64,000 nucleotides of DNA from Liolophura sinensis (Eukaryota > Mollusca > Polyplacophora > Chitonida > Chitonidae), in assembly GCF_032854445.1 (NCBI RefSeq), contig NC_088295.1:68975058-69039057 (forward strand). Direction: 5' to 3'. The position numbers and the translations under genes were made by a program. The notes below the pieces were generated by a model, which saw nothing but the letters and a program-made list of their open reading frames with translations, did no database searches and was not told where the DNA came from. How positions within the stretch are numbered: position 1 is the stretch's first letter; each line of letters opens with the position of its first letter. Shown one piece after another: positions 22,501 through 33,682 of this stretch.

Positions 22501-23420
22501 AGCTCAAGAGGACTAGAACAGCAATGACACGATCACAAGGCCTTGCTAAAATATGGCTGTAACAGCACTGGTAGGTTCACACAGGGCCTCACTGAGTACC
22601 ATAGCTGAAATATGGCTGTAACAGCACTGGTAGGCTCACACAGGCCTTACTGGTTACCACAGCTGAATATGGCTGTAAGAGCACTGGTGGGTTCACACAG
22701 GCCCTCACTGGGTACCACAGCTGAATATGGCTGTAAGAGCACTGGTGGGTCGACGCAGGGCTTCACTGGGTACCACAGCTGAATATGGCTGTAACAGCAC
22801 TGGTGGGTTCACACAGGCCTCACTGGGTACCACAGCTGAAATATGGGTGTAACAGCACTGGTGGGTTCACGCAAGGGCTTCACTGGGTACCACAGCTTAA
22901 TATGGCTGTAAGAGCACTGGTGGGTTCATGCAGGGCTTCACTGGATACCACAGCTGAATATGGCTGTAACAGCACTGGTGGGTTCACACAGTTCCTCACT
23001 GGGCACAGAGGCTGAAATATTGCTGTAACAGCACTGGTAGGCTCACACAGGGCCTCCCTGGGTACCACAGCTGAAATTTTGCTTTTACAGCACTGGTGGG
23101 TTTACACAGGTCTCACTGGGTACCACAACTGAAATATGGCTGTAACAGCACTGGTATGCTCACACAGGGCCTCACTGGTTACCATAGCTGAAGTATGGCT
23201 AAAACAGTGCTGATGTGATCACACTGGACCTTACTGGACCAACAGTGATGAGAACCCACAGCACTTCACTGGACACCACAGCTGAAACATGGCTGTAATA
23301 GCACTGATAGGATTGTACAGGGCCTGGCTGGACACCACAGCTGAAATATGTGTGCACCAACACCGCAAGGAACTTTGCTGGACACTATAACTGAAACATG
23401 GCTCTACCAGCAATAATGTA
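22500..23420. repeat. Minisatellite, unit about 58 bp, about 15 copies
   Basis: The unit reads approximately AATATGGCTGTAACAGCACT, GGTGGGTTCACACAGGGCCT, CACTGGGTACCACAGCTG. The units at 22660-23000 are the most alike. Those towards 23200-23410 and before 22545 are diverged. It fills the space between the convergent 3' ends of ATP5PO and CRYZL1. Open frames across it on both strands are repeat artefacts. Confidence 0.95.
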
Positions 23421-23577
23421 TTAGTTATAAACTTTGGTACAACTATTCTTAACAAATGTATTTGTAAAACTCCCACTTAACTGGAACTCAGTACACAGTG
23501 TTCAACATCATATATCTTTTATAGCTATATGTTACATACATGTACATATAAAACAGGACAGTGACCAGCTACTAAGA

Positions 23578-26500
23578 TTAAGGTTTGACAACAACTTTCC
23601 CAATTCTAAAATCGTTCAGCTTTTGAAGAACTTGAACAGCATTGTCCAGGGACACAGTCTGAGCAATTTTCACCCTGAAAGCAAATATTTTGATACTTCA
23701 CAAGGATGGTCTAATAATGAAGAAATTGTTCATCTTCCATGCATTTTTATTTGTCACAAAATGGTTGGGATATTGCTGATGTGGCGTTACAAAGCCCTGT
23801 TCTATAATAATTTCTTTAGTCATTGTTTACTCACTGTTTTGAATAATAAATACCCTAAATGACCCCAATTTTTGCCCTCAAAAGCGCATTTTCAGAGGAA
23901 TACCATAAAACATCATTTTTGGTGCTGAAACATATATTTTTCCAACAGGATATGATAATACCATCCAAACTAGCCTTAACACACTTGTCTAGAATCATTA
24001 GAACTCTCAGAATACAGTAAACTGAGCAAGTTAAGTCATAAGCGAAATTTTAAGTCACTGAGAAGTATGAGCCTTAACATCTTTATCACTAGTCTGACTT
24101 AACTGAGTACAAAAGTTTTGGAGGCTGCAGATATATTGAAACAAAATGAAACGAAGAGAACACCTTTACAGATGTACCAAGTTCCCGATTACTTACTTGA
24201 TGAGGCCTCTGTCTATTTTCTCTGCAGCGTCCTGGAGTATATCTAAATGTGATCAAGGAACTAATTCCATTACAACTATGACATCTTGAACTTTTAAACC
24301 AGGACCATATTGGAGTGCTGGACCCACTTTCACTAACCTCAAAATAATTTCTCATCGAATTTTCCTAAATGAAGTTACAGCATTATAATAATTGTCTAAT
24401 TCTATTTGTCAGGTGCAGACATCATAGTGCAAGGATACGCTGGTAGCGTCCATGCTGAGCTCGGGACAATGTCCATATTTGGTCAAACAGGAAACAAATA
24501 TTGGCCCCTCGTAAAAACAACTGCTGGGAATTCGGTGGGTCAAGCTGAAAGGATAAATAATTCATCCATAACACATAATATAATACACAGTTTCACATCT
24601 ATTACTGCAGGACGGAATCATTGCCCTTTCTGAATACCTCAAAAAATAAACCCAGTGGAGATGGGTGCAGAGAACTTGTTGCATTTGGTCAGCAAATAGC
24701 CTCTATATGGATACCAAATATGACAATGAAGAGAATACAACAAACATGATCTTGCAAACTATCTGACCTACCTGCAGAGACATCTGACCAGTGACCCAGC
24801 GAGACCCAACAGCCAGGCAAGATATCACATCATTCTTATGGGGCACTGGATATTTGTACCGCTCACCCATGGATGTTATATCTTCTTCTGTGTTGAACAG
24901 ACGTACTGTGGAGAGAACACAAAAAGTATTCTTGACAAAAACGTGGTTTTATTTTTGTTTTGAAACATGCCTTAATACTCAGTTTTCTTGAATGGATAAC
25001 AATACATAAACTTCAGCATAGGCTAGAAATAGCCCAAATCTGCTTTTCTCTCACACCAGCCAATTAGTACAATTTTGTATATATGTAAGATTTTTTCACC
25101 TGTATCACACCTGCCAGGATAACAGCAGACAGAGGGCTGGAGAAAAATCAATGGAACTTGCCACGTGCCTGTCAAACTTTCACTATAAAGTGGAATCACA
25201 GCCAGCATGAGACAGATCCAAACTTCACATTGGTCATTAGTCGTAATGTTCATCATTAGAACTCATAATGATACGTGTGACATTTCTTCTCTGTAAGATC
25301 ATGACCTTTAATTTAGACAGGATAAAGAAAACAATCATGGATTACATAACACACAGGTCTCACCTCCATTATCTATAAAACAGTCCACCCCCAGCCCTCC
25401 AGTCTCCTCCATTACACTGCTTACCAGCATGTTACTTTTATGACCCAAGTCTACAACATGGGCTGAAACAGAGAAATAGTGAATTTGTGTTAATAGTAGA
25501 GCAAACATACAAACGAAGTAAACCTCAGACAAAAGAATATGAAGAGTTATTTGTAAATATAACCATCAACATTATTTCCAGTTTTTCTGGAAAAAAAAAC
25601 ACTCGGAAATTATTCTTTTTCAATTGTCCCAAATACCCACCATACTAAAGTTATTTTCAAATGTCCTTTTCTCCAGAAGGAAAAATGGAAAAGACAATAT
25701 CTCTTCAAATGACTGTTAATACTAAGTCACAAAAAAGAGAAAAAATTTGTTATGCTGTCAAACCTGACTGGCCTGCTAAATCTTGGGCCAAATAGTAGCA
25801 TATATGCATATATGCCGTGCTCTTTGAGACCTACAAATACCAAAATGTTTCACTAGGGACATGTTTAATCTAGCTGCTGACCAATTTAGGAGTTTTGAGT
25901 TGTGATGTTCCACATTGTGGTGACATCCCTTTCTGAAGTGACGTCATGATGTGATGTTGTCACTTTACGATTCGGTGGAGCAAATCAGTGCATTTTAACA
26001 TGGATAGGTATATACAATTATAGATTGTCCATAAAACACAACTTTAATTACCTGATTTATCCCCTAAAATAAATATTACAGGTGATAAAATTTATCGATT
26101 ATGGATAATATTAATTATTGTACATACTCGCACATTAAAATGCACTGATTTGCCCCACCGTGCTGTAAAGTGACAACATCACCACACAAATGATGTCACC
26201 ACGATGTTGTAACACCACAACTCGAAAGCTCGGTATTGTGATCATCACAATGTTAATTCATAATCAAATACTGACCTAAAGGAGGCTGGAAACTGTTCAG
26301 ATAGTCCTTTTCTGCCTGTGTGCTTGAGGTGGCAAGGACCTGCCATAAAACCACATGACAGATACATGTATCACAAGTATGTAGGCCTATGTACATTGAC
26401 AGGCCGACTACCAACTTTTACAGACCTTGATAACAAATTTATTATTTTTGTCAAATTTACATAAGTTACAGCATGTATGACTGATAGCAGTTTCTCATGC

Positions 26501-29500
26501 ATAGTATTACTGAATCTCACAGCCGTTGATGAGTATTGGAAAAATGGCATTCCTTTTAAAATTTGAAATAAACTCTTTTCAGGCCAAATTATTTAACATC
26601 AGCACTTGAGGATTACATGGCTGAAGTAGATACAAACAGCTTCACAACATACACCATGGTTAGAGTTTCTCGTTGAATCATACATAAGAGACTCATACTG
26701 AACAAAGATTTATTATCTGTTTGATTCTTGCTTAATGACATACTCAAGACTTTCCCTTCAAATGATGGCAGTCAGGTTTATTGATGTATCTAACTGGAGA
26801 GCTCAGGGTAAATCACCAATGTATGGCACAACACCGGCAAACTTTCCCATGTGCGACATAAAGCTTTCCATGGCATACTGGTGAAAGACAAGTGGTCTTC
26901 CATGGATGACAGACATTGCAAACAGCCACATCAGAATAGTAAACAGCTTAATATTGTCAATGAGGCTCCAGCAAACTGCTCTAGCAGTGAAATATTTATG
27001 TATTTGATTGTTCTTTAATGTCATACTCAGAAAGTCTTCACTATTCAAGTTTTATGGTTGGCATGCATGGTGGTTGGAGAAGACTGGCGTTCAACCCACT
27101 AGTACCAAGTCATTGAAAAACTTTACCACATATGTCATACATTCAACAAATGTAAAACAGTACACATGGGCCCCATGAGCGTGTTGCCAGCTTATCGTCA
27201 CCAAGATCATATGAAGAACAAGAGAAGGTGAATCTACAGACTCTGTCCAAGGCTGGGGTTGAACCCATATCTTGTGAGCCTTGTGGTTAAGAGTTGCACA
27301 CCTTTCTCACTAAACCATCTCTCCTAACTCCCTGTTCAGTACCAAGGCAGGACATACTTGTATAATACTAGCTCTACATTATGCAGTGCAGTCCTAGGTT
27401 GCTGATGGTTTACCTTGGCTCCCCAGTGCTGGGCTAACTGTATGCACACAGTGCCAAAGGGAGTGGCCCCATCCACAACCAGTACTGTATCCCCACCACA
27501 GATGTGAGCTGAATAGTGCAGAGCTGTGTATGCCTTCACAGCGTCTCCCAGCAACCCCGCAGCATCTTCAAAACTCAGCATGTCTGGCTTCTTCACTAGA
27601 AGGTAGAAAACATCTTATAAGAATGAGACATTTGTTTGTGGATGTATACCAGCCAATAAGAGAATTATGCATACTGCTTTCAGACAGCATAACAACAATA
27701 AAATGCTTGAGAGAAGAAATTTATCCAACAGTTCTTTCTGGAATACATATAAGTAGTTTTCAGCTTTTTTGTTGATTCCATTATTTCACTTTAATAATAC
27801 CATGTGAAAACACTTCCCACATAAGTTTAAAAGAAGTACATTATTCTTATCTTTGCCCTTTACTGTTATTACTACACGAGAACAGAACATGGCTGATTGC
27901 CCCTTGTCTAGGTAGTACAATGGAATGTGGTTGCCTAATCCAGTGGCATGAATTTTCCTACTAGAGGAGATTGTAAGCCTTCAAATGGCTGGCTCCATAG
28001 GCTTACCCACATCATGTTCCTGGAAAACTGTGAATTCAGCACATCCACTGTAGTGACTGTCAAGGGACACAATTCCTACAGAACAGTCAATTGGGAAAGT
28101 GTCAGACAAAACATTCAGACATCCCTCACATAGCTAATAAAACTAATAAATACAGACATCCTAAGTCATATGAGTTGGTGTATCATATTAAAATGTGATC
28201 TATGCTTTTCAACTGCTGTGCTTGTTTACCTACAACCTCCTGTCCGACCTTGACACTGCTGACATTTGACCCCACCACAGTGACAACCCCTGATACTCCA
28301 TGACCCACTGGGTATTGCTGTCTAGGGTTCTTCTGAAAGACTTCAGTTATTACCTGAAACATGGTCAAAGAGAAAAAGTAAATTATATTGTCCAATCTTT
28401 GAGAACCAAACACAGACATATTTGGAAAGGTGAGCGTATAATATTGTAATGTACATGAGACACTAATTGCGGTGGCTGGAAGAAGGGGAATAACTCTTCA
28501 TCACATAGTCCTCTGGGTGGAAGAAGGGGAACAACTCTTGGTTATAAATCGTTCTCCAATAATAATTCAAATATTAAATTGCCAAAAATAATTGAAATAT
28601 TTAATTACTTGTTTAGGGTCACGTAAAGTGCATGCATATGAACTCTTTGAAAGATCGGATTATGAACGTTCCAACCACTTGACCAGATACCAGAGGCCAA
28701 TCACTTACAGATGAATATGTCTTTTCAGCATCTGATAAAAATGGGACTGTTTTTAAGGTATTATGAACTTTGTAACTAAGAGTATTTTCATTAACTTTTC
28801 ATTAAAAATGATCCTATATTTTATGCTTTACTTTTACAATGTCCTCGTTTTAACTATAATTAATTGAGTGTTAAACTTACAGACAATTAATCGAATCTAC
28901 ACACCCAATTTTGACAATTTAAAGTAGAAGAAAACTTTAAAAAATGACCACTTTAGGCTGAAAAGAGCACATTTTTTTCTATCTGGTGGTGCCTGCTGCA
29001 TAATTTTGCGATTTTTCCTTGCCATACTCGTAAAGCCTGAATACGGCAAAGCTGGCATAAATCGCGTCCTCCATCTTTAACACACTGAAATTTATTCTGG
29101 GGGTGTGTTGCCTCTCAGCCAATGAGAGTCATTAAAACTGCCGGCCCGTTCATGTAAACTCGGACCCTACATCTAACATTCCAGTTTCCCGATCGTCAAG
29201 TGGAAAACGAACTGTACTGTTCGCTACCTTCAGGGAAGAAGAGTTTTTCTGGAAATGTACGAACTGCACTTTGGCGGTTTCCGAAGGCAATTCTCCTCCT
29301 AACACAGAAGACTTCTGGACTAGTTCTTAGGCAAAATGGACGCTGACTTTATTTATAATTTATCTACTTGAGGTACATATTAGAATTTTCTCATGGCACG
29401 CACCTGCGAGGAAATGCATACTCTTTTCAATTGTATTTGATTGATATTTACATTTTCTTCTCCTTTAAAATTTGAATTATCTCTACTACACTACAATGCA

Positions 29501-31111
29501 TATGTACTACTTTCATTTTGGGTGAAGACAGGTGAAACTGTAGGTGAAACAGGGATAAATCTGATTCCGCATACTTTTTGTCAGTGTTCACAATTTTACA
29601 TCGTAGGGTACAAAAATAAGTATTAATATCACTTTAAAAACTTTTACTTCTATGAAAAATGTCTTTGTGGACTCAACATTTAGCCTCCAGACAACTAACA
29701 CAGGGATGTCAGCTTGAGATAAACCAGAATGATTGGTAATACTATATGTATATTTATGCCTTACCTTTACGTTAATGGGTGACAAAGCACATGCCTTAAC
29801 TTGCACAAGGACATCATTTTTCTCTGGAACTGGCTCCTTTATCTGACAACATAATATCAAGCCCATTTAATGCATTATATGAAACAATTTATTTACTTAT
29901 CAAAATTGGAGTTGCACAGCACATAAAATTTATTATTATTTGATTGTTGTTAATGGCATACTGAAAAATTTTTCATTTATATGATGGCTGTCTGAAAACT
30001 GGCCTCAAACTGCACATTGTTGACAGAGTATTATCACTATTAGGCCTCAAAGGGGGGAATCTACAACTCCCTGTCCAAGTTTGGTTTTTGAACTCACACC
30101 TCATCTCTTCTAGCGACTGAAAAGCAAGCACCGATTTGCACAAGATTATTCGCTTTTTTGCACTGAAACAGGAGGCTTTCATTTTTATTTTTACATTTTT
30201 CTTCCATAACAAAAATAACAATACTCCAGCACACGTATGCTGATTAGTGTGGTTTTCTGAACATTACCCATGATTTCTGGTACCTTAATCCATAAACCTT
30301 TTAACATAAGCGCAGCTTTCAGTTAAATTTAAGCACATTTTCAATTTGATTTTTTAGACAAAACTACACTGTGTGGATTGCCCAATTTCAGGACTTCACA
30401 AAAAAATTTTCAGTCCACACAGAATAATGCCTTCTCAATATGATTGAATAAGCACCTTGTAAACATGAGAAAAAGTCAAAGAAATACAGTCAGTGTCAAC
30501 CAGCATTTATTACAGACCTGGGACCAGTTTCACAAAGATATCCTATATGTATGATAATGGCACATAGAGGACGATGGTACGGTAATAGTAACGTACAAAA
30601 TATTAAACGACAAATGTACGATGAAAAAATTTTTTTATGCCACTTTGTGAAACTGGGCCCCATACTTGATTTCTCATAAGGGACAATTATATAAATACAG
30701 CCGTATACATAGAGGGTATTACACAGTAGGGGCTGAATACCGGTTCCATAAATCTTGTTTGGCATGTGTGTACTCTATTTGATTATTTGGCTACCTACAT
30801 TTTCAAATTTTGGCCTATTCGTCAATTACGTTTGTTTCCTGTATAACCTCAGATTGAAATTATCAGCTCTCAAAATAAAATAAAATTTTGTATCAGTTTA
30901 AACAACTTTATTTTCCTAACATAGACTACATGCATGATGCGTTGACGTTCTGATTTCAGTAAATGTCAGTCATGTTCTCAATGACAAGAAGCTCGGAATA
31001 CATCATTGATAACAATCATGTCTTAAAGTTAAACGGCTTAGTTACACTGTCTTTGAGAACAAATTTCACCACGGTTGAATCTGTCCCAATTTCAAGGAAA
31101 ACACTTTTCAT
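23578..31111 (-). CDS. CRYZL1: Quinone oxidoreductase-like protein 1 (zeta-crystallin-like), 11 exons
   Basis: Member of the medium-chain dehydrogenase/reductase superfamily, zeta-crystallin branch; substrate uncertain. Exons from the start: 31046-31111, 29765-29842, 28230-28353, 28007-28075, 27414-27595, 26276-26339, 25364-25462, 24772-24905, 24439-24544, 24197-24242, 23578-23674. All are GT-AG and all phases agree, giving 354 aa (human 349). Diagnostic matches: VLVQVKACALSPINVK (residues 33-48), the KPDMLSFEDAAGLLGDAVKA and YTALHY stretch, VLVVDGATPFGTVCIQLAQH (nucleotide-binding part, without the usual Gly-rich AAGGVG, as in human), EETGGLGVDCFIDNG, and LDPPNSQQLFLRGA with DQIWTLSRAQHGRY near the C-terminus. 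No zinc ligands are seen. It diverges from intersectin and converges on ATP5PO. The start Met matches human MKGLYFQ as MKSVFLE. Confidence 0.95.
25890..26231. mobile_element. MITE with inverted repeats of about 100 bp, CRYZL1 intron 6
   Basis: The left arm (about 25890-26000) and right arm (about 26135-26231) are inverted repeats. They share GTTGTGATGTT / GTTGTGGTGTT, GATGTTGTCACTTTAC and GGGGCAAATCAGTGCATTTT (left arm with one change). The centre is AT-rich. The right end is 45 bp from exon 6 of CRYZL1. No coding capacity. Confidence 0.85.
26715..26830 (-). repeat. SINE tail remnant, minus, very degraded
   Basis: TTGATTCTTGCTTAATGACA then TACTCAAGACTTTCC resembles the complement of the family A tail. 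It is sense to CRYZL1. Confidence 0.4.
26993..27330 (-). repeat. SINE related to family A tail, full-length-like, minus, old
   Basis: Begins with a TTATGTATTTGATTG tail and a decayed TCATACTCAGAAAGTCTTCA. It ends near 27250-27310 with the complement of tRNA-like boxes (box B complement GGGTTGAACCC, box A-like GTGGTTAAGAG). It has a different central part from family A, possibly a sister family. Confidence 0.5.
28919..29468. mobile_element. piggyBac-like MITE, copy 2, CRYZL1 intron 2
   Basis: TTAA at 28919-28922 and 29465-29468, with terminal repeats AGTAGAAGAAAA and AGGAGAAGAAAA. It is the reverse-complement relative of 10225-10791 along its whole length (550 bp). By eye the two copies differ at well under a fifth of positions, mostly point changes and small gaps. 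Confidence 0.9.
29938..30130 (-). repeat. SINE remnant, minus, very degraded
   Basis: TATTTGATTGTTGTTAATGG then CATACTGAAAAATTTTTC, followed by a weakly tRNA-like part near 30080-30130. It is sense to CRYZL1, intron 1. Confidence 0.4.
30313..30403 (-). repeat. Unclassified interspersed repeat, copy 1
   Basis: On the minus strand, TTGTGAAGTCCTGAAATTGG, GCAATCCACACAGTGTAG and TTTTGTCT match the plus strand at 62172-62250 with only scattered changes. Family and full length are unknown. Confidence 0.65.
30520..30661. mobile_element. Small MITE, CRYZL1 intron 1
   Basis: 142 bp with inverted ends GGGACCAGTTTCACAAAG and GGGGCCCAGTTTCACAAAG (read inward). No coding capacity. Elements ending in GGGCCCAGTTTCA-like sequence are, from memory, frequent in marine invertebrates. 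Confidence 0.8.
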
Positions 31112-31480
31112 GGTTGTTGTATCTTCATGAACTTGGCACCTCCCACGTCTTGACCCTCCCACAAAATACGAAACGATGGAGAATGCAGGATAGATAATTA
31201 AGGAAAGAAATAGGGACAATTTTAATACGACTGACAGATATATGAAAATTAAAGATAACTGATGCGTATTGAATTTAATATTCTCCCGTGAAAAGCGTAC
31301 CCAGTAGATTAAATAAGTACGAAGTAGAATGCAGACTACGACTTCCGGTCAATCACGCCCCCTATCAAAAATTAATGTCGGCGAAAATAATTATTTTTTG
31401 TTTTCCAAGGTTTGGTCTAAAATGCGTATTTTATCCTTCGATGTTTACGTCTGAGTGGAAAGGGGGAGGCACGGATGTAC
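31112..31480. promoter_or_regulatory. Probable shared promoter region, CRYZL1 and intersectin
   Basis: Lies just upstream of the CRYZL1 start and just before a probable non-coding first exon of the intersectin gene. It contains an ETS/GABP-type site ACTTCCGG at 31341-31348. That site type is common in divergent housekeeping promoters. The transcription start positions are not visible, so the limits are approximate. Confidence 0.5.
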
Positions 31481-31646
31481 AGTGATTGTCTTGTGAGGAG
31501 AATTCCTGTATTATTTGTATATTCTTGGTAGTAGATCTCTTCGAGAAGCAAGCCGAGGCGTCGACGACGCGCCAGTCGCTCTGACCTGACTGAAGATGCA
31601 GTGCACTTGCGCTGCAGCATAATTTGATAATGATGTGATTTCATCA
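31480..31646 (+). other. ITSN1: Probable non-coding first exon of intersectin
   Basis: A fairly GC-rich patch (GTCGACGACGCGCCAGTCGC near 31560) ends in a strong splice donor, TCATCA|GTGAGTATG at 31646/31647. The next plausible acceptor (ACGCAG) ends at 33641, 41 bp before the intersectin ATG. The 5' limit is a guess. Confidence 0.4.
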
Positions 31647-33641
31647 GTGAGTATGCCAGTGTGTAGATATTCATGTGCACATGTAAGCAAAGTAATTATT
31701 TAGAAAGTTTTTTGGCCTAGTGACTTTTACAATGCAATGTAGGCGTGTGCTGTAAAAGAAAACGTCACCGCACAAGCTGGATGAAAAATTGTTGGTGACG
31801 AAAAATGGGTGCTGGTTAATACCAGTTTATTTTGACAGATTGGCACAGCTGTGTCCCTTTAAACAGACAGTGTGCTGCTGATCTGGGGATAATAAGTTGA
31901 TTTCTGTTGTTGCAGCTGGTTATTTCCTTTAAATAGTTTGTACACCACTCACTGCGTAGTTACGTGTAAGATATGCAAAAAAGCAGTTTAAACATGTCTT
32001 AGCTGTAATGCCATGACCATTGAGAATTGCATTCAGTTAATGATTATTAGTAGTTACATGGTCGTCTGAAATTTAGACCCAGTATGGCTTTTTCGTGACA
32101 TTTGTCGCTTTGCTTTGTCGATTTGTAGCTTTACGGGTTACACAGGTGAACCTGTTGTTTGAACTCTGGTTTGACAGAATGTCAGCTCAATGTAAAAGAT
32201 CCAATTTCTCTTGAAGTAGAACCCAGCACTGGACTTTCCAAACTTCTTTGCATTTGTGTTGAATATGTCCCCTGAATCAATTCTGATTGCCTAAAAAGTT
32301 GAAAACGGAAGAAAAATGGTGGAATTTGGTGACCAAATGCCAGAAAATCTACTCTACTATGATCGAGCCACCATTGACCTTGTGATGTCACGGTAGTACA
32401 TTCGCTGCAGGCATTGAGACTTCCGTGTATGTATAAGCACTGGAGACAGTCGCTATACTTTTACAGCTAATTTCGAGAGTATTCCATGCCCAAGTGTGGC
32501 TTGTGACTACAACGCAGGGTACTTTAAAGTTACAAACATGGCCTGCAAATGCCACAGATTGGGGAAATATGGAGCAGATCTCATTATAAACTCCCTCCGA
32601 TTATGGAGGACTCGACCGTAGTGGTATGAGACTTGCTAATTCAGCCATTCCTACTAAAAGAAAAGGCCGATGAACAAGGCTTATATCCCTATTGTAATTC
32701 TTCACTAATCTGTATGAATTTATGTAGTGAATGGTCAACATAATGTCTGTACTGTCATTTTAACCACACTCTACAATAGGAGCTCTCATCTGCTCATACT
32801 CTAATTTGATCTCTCAACACATAATATTCATACCATAATTTGATGTTTTTGTAGTAACAAGATGAGAGCTACTGTGAGCTAGACACTTTCTCTTACACAC
32901 ACTGCTGACTACACCTGTCAGAATCACACATCAAATTTTTCCATTGACATAAATGAAACAAAATATGGTTCGTTGTGCCGTAAAACCAATATAACATTTC
33001 ACTGCAAGTAGTTCTGTTATAGTTCAGGTAAAAATATCTCCAAAGGCTGTACATTTCTCTATGCCTTTCCTCGTCTTTCATTACACCATCATGGCACATC
33101 AGGTAAAATGTATTTGTATTGAATATCTCTGGAAGGAGTCCATGGAAGAGAAGGTGTTACTACATAATCTTTCAAAAGTGAAAAGTGATGAAATTGTTTG
33201 AATTATTGTCTGGTTAGTGTTCATTACTATCTGTTGTGACTAGAGTAAATTCATGTATAATTTCTATTTCTGTATTATACAAACTATAGTACAAAGGGGT
33301 GATTAGTGTCTGAAAAATTGATCAACTAAATTTTCGCACAACTTTGGACAAGTTTGGAACAGCAGAAGAATAATTTGCAAAAAATATTCCATGAAACTAT
33401 AAGTGGTTTTATGTATATATGTTTGATGCTTGAACTGGGCCTACCCAAACTTTCAGTAACTCCATATGAACACTCGCATCTACCATCTGTTAGTAAAACA
33501 TTAGTCACTGATGTGATCAGTATTGTTGCAGTCAGCAATTTGTCTGTTGTTTAGTTCTGCTTCCTGCTAAATTGTAGATCTGTTTTATGAGTAAAACCAC
33601 TCTTAAAATGCTGTTGGTGCTGTTTCTTTGAACATACGCAG
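31647..33641. other. Presumed 5' UTR intron of intersectin
   Basis: About 2 kb with no supported coding exon, repeat or RNA gene that I recognise. Confidence 0.4.
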
Positions 33642-33682
33642 AATTTGACATTGAAGTTGGCTTTCTGAGGACAGACTTCAAG

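Noticed and set aside
22785-23068. Overlapping open frames of 62-76 codons on both strands with repeating peptides such as GTTQPVL-like units
   Set aside because: They are readings of the 58-bp minisatellite (a unit length not divisible by three makes the frames rotate) and have no gene context.
24406-24633. 75-codon plus-strand frame starting MSGADIIVQGYAG
   Set aside because: It is antisense to CRYZL1 exon 9, whose minus-strand reading (LDPPNSQQLFLRGA...) is conserved.
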